NCBI GenBank assembly: GCA_003542955.1
Contig: DPJP01000197.1
Location: forward strand, 9,563 to 19,714
DNA length: 10,152 nucleotides
Origin: Armatimonadota bacterium
GTDB taxonomy: Bacteria > Armatimonadota > Zipacnadia > Zipacnadales > UBA11051
Direction of reading: 5' to 3'
Every line of letters starts with the position of its first letter. Within the stretch, counting starts at the first letter, position 1. Position numbers and translations under genes: made by a program. The notes under the pieces were generated by a model. That model was not told the DNA's origin. It did no database searches and worked only from the letters and a program-made list of their open reading frames with translations. Positions 7,059 through 10,152 of this stretch are shown in pieces.

Positions 7059-10000
7059 CTATCTGTGGAATGCGACCAGTTCACCGTCGACAGTGGCCGC
7101 GACGACCACGGGTGTGTACGCTCTCTGCCGCACGGCGGCCACGCGCACGATACCCGACGGCGCCTGCCAGGATGCCACCTCCGAACCACCGAGGTCGACG
7201 ACAGCCATGCGTCCGGTTGCGTCGCCTGCCAGCACCGTGCCCGGGCCGTCGGCCGGCGGCAGTATGACCAGGTCACGCACCGCTCGGCCCAAACGGTGAG
7301 CTAAGGCAGCGCTCCCATCGGCTCGCAGCACGTACACGTAGCCTGTTGCCGAGGCAATGATGACCTCGCTCTTCCCATCTCCGTCCAGGTCTGCCATCTC
7401 GACACGATTGACGCCATAGCCGAAGTTGTCGAAACGGCAGACATACTGATCGAAGTTCTTGTCAACGCGCGCAGCCGCGAAGTCACCGGTTGTGACGCCC
7501 AGGGCGACCTCCCCTTGCCCGTCCCCGTCGATATCCCCGACTGCGCAGGTAACATCGCCGATCGAGAGGTAGCGGTGGAAGATGTACTCCGCCTCCGTGA
7601 GGTCCTTCGAGACGCGGTACCCGTTGACGCTGCCGTAGCGGTTGGCGATGAACAACTCCTGCCGGCCGTCTCCGTCGACATCCAGGGCCCGCATCCGCAG
7701 TGGGTTGTGCCACTGCTGGATACTCGGGGCTTCCTTCCCGCTCTCGTACAGTTCCTTGAGTTGCGCGTCGTAGATGTGGAACTTCCAGTCCGTGCCGCCG
7801 GCCAGCGCCTCATCGATGCCGTCGCCGTTGAGGTCGGCAGCGGCTACGCAGGTGACGGTCTGCGGGTTGCGCTGCTCCCGGTTCTGCAGGTCGCCGACGT
7901 AGTCCGTGGCGGCCACGAGAACGCCCGCCGCATCGATGATCTGCAGCTTCTTGCTGCTGCCGCCCATCAGCACCTGGCAGCCCTTACCGTCGCGGAAGCG
8001 ACCGATGGCAACACTCCTGACGAGGCCCTGCGCGTCGAAGCTCCAGCGTTGCTTCCCATCGGCCCCAACGCAGTAGATGGTGCTTCCGCGCGCGGCGACC
8101 AGTTCATCGGTCCCGTCGCCGTCGAGGTCGGCGGCCTCGAGCGCTGCCACCTGCGCCGTACCCTCTCCGAGAGCGACGCGCCACAGCGGCTCCGCCGGCT
8201 CGCCCGCGAGCGGCGTACCCACGGCAACGAACGGCCCTCCCGGCTCATCCTCCCGCTGCTCGGGCAGGCTTCCACTTGTGTCCAGCAGGCGACCGACCGC
8301 TTCACGGAGGGCGGGATTGGCCGTAAGGTCCAACTCCTGGTCTCCGGCCGCGACCGCCACGCCCCCGACACTGAGCGACTTGATGCCGACGCCTGCGATC
8401 TCGGTCGGCGAGACCATGACACAGCCCGCATCGCAATCGATCCCCGGCGCGCTGAAAGCGCCGAAGACCACCAGTCCGGGCTCCTTTCCGGATATGGCGA
8501 AGGCGCGCGGTCCAAGCCGGTGAAGCTCGTACTCGCCTCGACGGTTGGGCCCCGTGGGCACGAGCAGAGAGGCGAAGGAGCGCGTCTCGCCGTCAGCCAT
8601 CTGGGCCGCCCGACGCTGCCGGACATACATCCGATTGCGGTTGAGGCGGTCCACCCATTCGTTATCGGCCATCATGCCGACGCCGTCGGCGTTCTGGATG
8701 ACGAAGCGGGTGACAGTATCGTCCAGCTCCAGCGGTCTGAGTTCCTCGCCCTCGATGATAACGGTATCTCCGGCCGCGCTTCGGAGCGTGATGCGGTCGA
8801 TGCGGAAGGGTGTCAACTCGCGCGGATACAGCTTGACCACATACTCGCCGTCAGCGTGCAACTCGAACGGCTCGCATGCGCTGCCGCCGTAGCGCCCCTT
8901 GCCCATCCCCAGATCGACCTTGACGTCGGCGATCTCCATGAACACGGTATCATGGCTCGGGTCCTCTGCCAGGCCGCGGAGGTCCGCCGTCCACTCGCCG
9001 GCGACCAGTGGCACCCGCGCGGCCAGAAGAGCCGTCTTGTCCAGGAACTCCACTGCTCTCCCGTTCTCGCAGCCCTCGTCCTCGACCACACGAGTCAGCG
9101 CGCCGCCTGCGGGGGCAGCAGGCGGGAAGTCGCGCTCGGCGAGGAAGGTGCGGTCGTCGACCATCCGCTGGTTATACTCAGGCCACGAGGCGAGGCGGAA
9201 GCCCAGGTCAAACACGAACTCCCCGGCCTCGGTTGCCTGCATCTCATCAAACAGCAGGAAGTACTTGCCCTTCCGCCAGACCACCGCGCGGCTCCAATCC
9301 GCGTGGTTGTAGTTCGGCACACTCGCTCGGACCATCCCCCAATCCGCGGAGTCGCCCAGCATGTCGCGGCGCGCGAATGCAGGCACCGTCGTGTTACAGC
9401 GCCCGTTATAGAGCAGCGTGAGCATCGAGTGCCGGGCCGAGTCGCGCTCCAGGTAGTCGTCATCCATCAGCCATATCTGCCCATCGGAAGACAGCCTGAT
9501 GAGCGCCTGGGTATCGTAGTGGAGGTGGTATCCGAGGCCGAAGCCGTCCATCAGTGCATACTGCGCGTCGCGATCCCAGCTCTCCCGGAATGCCACCTTG
9601 TCGAGCGCCTGCTCCACCGGCACATCGGGCGCGGGCAGCGGATAACCGCCGTAGTAGGGGTACTTGAGTGAACGCTCGTAGAGCAGCGGGTCCATCATCA
9701 CAGCGCGTACGCCGTCGAAGCCTTTCGGCGACTGCGGCTCGACGTCGCGCCAGAACGGGTTCGGCCAGTCCATCTTGTGGACGGCCCGGTTGTAGTGGTT
9801 CAGAGCCCACAGCAGGTCGGCGTCGCGTGTGTACCAGAAAACACAAGGCAGTGCATTATTGGGCACCTGTGTCGCGCTGCCGCCGCCGTCGCCAAAGCCC
9901 GCGCAATCGCCCACCTGGTCGCAGATGGTGATGGCGAACTCCGCGTGTTCGCGCGCCATCCCGGACTCGAAGAAGGCCAGGTCCCACTCAGCCAGCGACC

Positions 10001-10152
10001 ACTGCATGCAGGAGTCCGTCGACATGGTGAGGTAGCTGGCCGAGTCCTCGGCGCTGCGCCACGATCTTGCCTGCCAGGTGAAACACTCACGGGCGAGGTC
10101 GACATACCGCTGTCCGCGATCGATGCCGTAGTAGTGGGCGAAGTAGCGCCCG
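7059..10152 (-). CDS. Heparinase II/III-like polysaccharide lyase-type protein fused to a C-terminal FG-GAP/VCBS propeller (5' end outside window)
   Basis: The frame is open from the right edge to TAG at 7059-7061, giving 1030 visible residues; ATG at 10023-10025 is internal because coding continues upstream (RYFAHYYGIDRGQRYVDLA). Counting from the right edge, residues ~1-200 look like the end of a helical (alpha/alpha) toroid. Residues ~205-345 resemble the heparinase II/III beta-sandwich, with YHLHYDTQALIRLSSDG and WLMDDDYLERDSARHSML matching the usual H-x-D and R-x-H-N-type segments. Residues ~354-460 look like an inserted jelly-roll domain. More beta-sandwich follows (DNEWVDRLNRNRMYVRQ). 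Residues ~654-1030 are a propeller with five D-x-[DN]-G-D-G calcium sites: LDGDGTDEL, LNGDGIDEA, VDGDGRQEL, IDGDGQGEV, LDGDGKSEV. Likely role: beta-elimination of uronate-containing polysaccharide at or outside the cell surface; the signal peptide and part of the catalytic site are beyond the edge. Alternatively it could be a non-catalytic relative. Confidence 0.82.
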   Translation of the reverse strand, partial: GRYFAHYYGIDRGQRYVDLARECFTWQARSWRSAEDSASYLTMSTDSCMQWSLAEWDLAFFESGMAREHAEFAITICDQVGDCAGFGDGGGSATQVPNNALPCVFWYTRDADLLWALNHYNRAVHKMDWPNPFWRDVEPQSPKGFDGVRAVMMDPLLYERSLKYPYYGGYPLPAPDVPVEQALDKVAFRESWDRDAQYALMDGFGLGYHLHYDTQALIRLSSDGQIWLMDDDYLERDSARHSMLTLLYNGRCNTTVPAFARRDMLGDSADWGMVRASVPNYNHADWSRAVVWRKGKYFLLFDEMQATEAGEFVFDLGFRLASWPEYNQRMVDDRTFLAERDFPPAAPAGGALTRVVEDEGCENGRAVEFLDKTALLAARVPLVAGEWTADLRGLAEDPSHDTVFMEIADVKVDLGMGKGRYGGSACEPFELHADGEYVVKLYPRELTPFRIDRITLRSAAGDTVIIEGEELRPLELDDTVTRFVIQNADGVGMMADNEWVDRLNRNRMYVRQRRAAQMADGETRSFASLLVPTGPNRRGEYELHRLGPRAFAISGKEPGLVVFGAFSAPGIDCDAGCVMVSPTEIAGVGIKSLSVGGVAVAAGDQELDLTANPALREAVGRLLDTSGSLPEQREDEPGGPFVAVGTPLAGEPAEPLWRVALGEGTAQVAALEAADLDGDGTDELVAARGSTIYCVGADGKQRWSFDAQGLVRSVAIGRFRDGKGCQVLMGGSSKKLQIIDAAGVLVAATDYVGDLQNREQRNPQTVTCVAAADLNGDGIDEALAGGTDWKFHIYDAQLKELYESGKEAPSIQQWHNPLRMRALDVDGDGRQELFIANRYGSVNGYRVSKDLTEAEYIFHRYLSIGDVTCAVGDIDGDGQGEVALGVTTGDFAAARVDKNFDQYVCRFDNFGYGVNRVEMADLDGDGKSEVIIASATGYVYVLRADGSAALAHRLGRAVRDLVILPPADGPGTVLAGDATGRMAVVDLGGSEVASWQAPSGIVRVAAVRQRAYTPVVVAATVDGELVAFHR
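7361..8133 (-). repeat. Five FG-GAP/VCBS calcium-binding repeats
   Basis: Within the heparinase-like protein, five Asp-rich loops of the form D-x-[DN]-G-D-G-x-x-E occur near 8099-8133, 7809-7834, 7656-7682, 7505-7535 and 7361-7391. Each is followed by a short hydrophobic strand (for example ELFIA, EVALG, EVIIA). This is the calcium-binding loop of integrin-like FG-GAP/VCBS propellers. The first gap is the largest, consistent with a blade lacking a canonical loop. Such a propeller often serves as a stabilising or adhesive domain. Confidence 0.85.

Noticed and set aside
7515..9671. 718-codon plus-strand open frame
   Set aside because: It is antisense to the heparinase/FG-GAP gene, which shows clear repeated calcium loops. 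The plus-strand product has no motif and is an effect of GC-rich codon use.

Overview
High-GC bacterial DNA with four large protein-coding genes and no RNA gene, mobile element or CRISPR array that I can see. All four visible products look exported or surface-acting and built for carbohydrates: a multidomain GH123/DUF4091-like protein with two N-terminal carbohydrate-binding-type domains, a right-handed beta-helix protein, a five-bladed beta-propeller lipoprotein of the GH43/GH32 type, and a heparinase II/III-like protein fused to a calcium-binding FG-GAP propeller. This density of large secreted polysaccharide proteins, together with the GC content, suggests an environmental polysaccharide degrader of the Armatimonadota / Planctomycetota / Lentisphaerota kind. 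No marker gene fixes the phylum, so this is only a guess.

Layout, left to right: (1) a minus-strand gene running off the left edge (1-3014), with a GTG start behind a strong Shine-Dalgarno; (2) a 473-base divergent intergenic region; (3) a plus-strand beta-helix gene (3488-5065), closed by a clear intrinsic terminator (5107-5145); (4) a 457-base region holding a sigma70-like promoter and a long structured leader; (5) a plus-strand propeller lipoprotein gene (5523-6968); (6) a 90-base convergent gap with a perfect 15-bp hairpin terminator; (7) a minus-strand heparinase-like/FG-GAP gene (7059-10152) whose start lies beyond the right edge. The gene order is therefore left, right, right, left, and each gene appears to be its own transcription unit.

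The most notable internal link is that the two middle proteins have unrelated N-terminal folds but end in the same Ig-like module of about 109 residues. By eye the two copies are about 60% identical without gaps, and both end in PHDQGK plus a short basic tail. I infer a locus for recognising and breaking down a complex, probably uronate- or amino-sugar-containing glycan. There is no transporter, SusC/SusD pair, regulator or sulfatase in the window, so it cannot be called a complete utilisation locus. I found no convincing evidence of a wholly new system.
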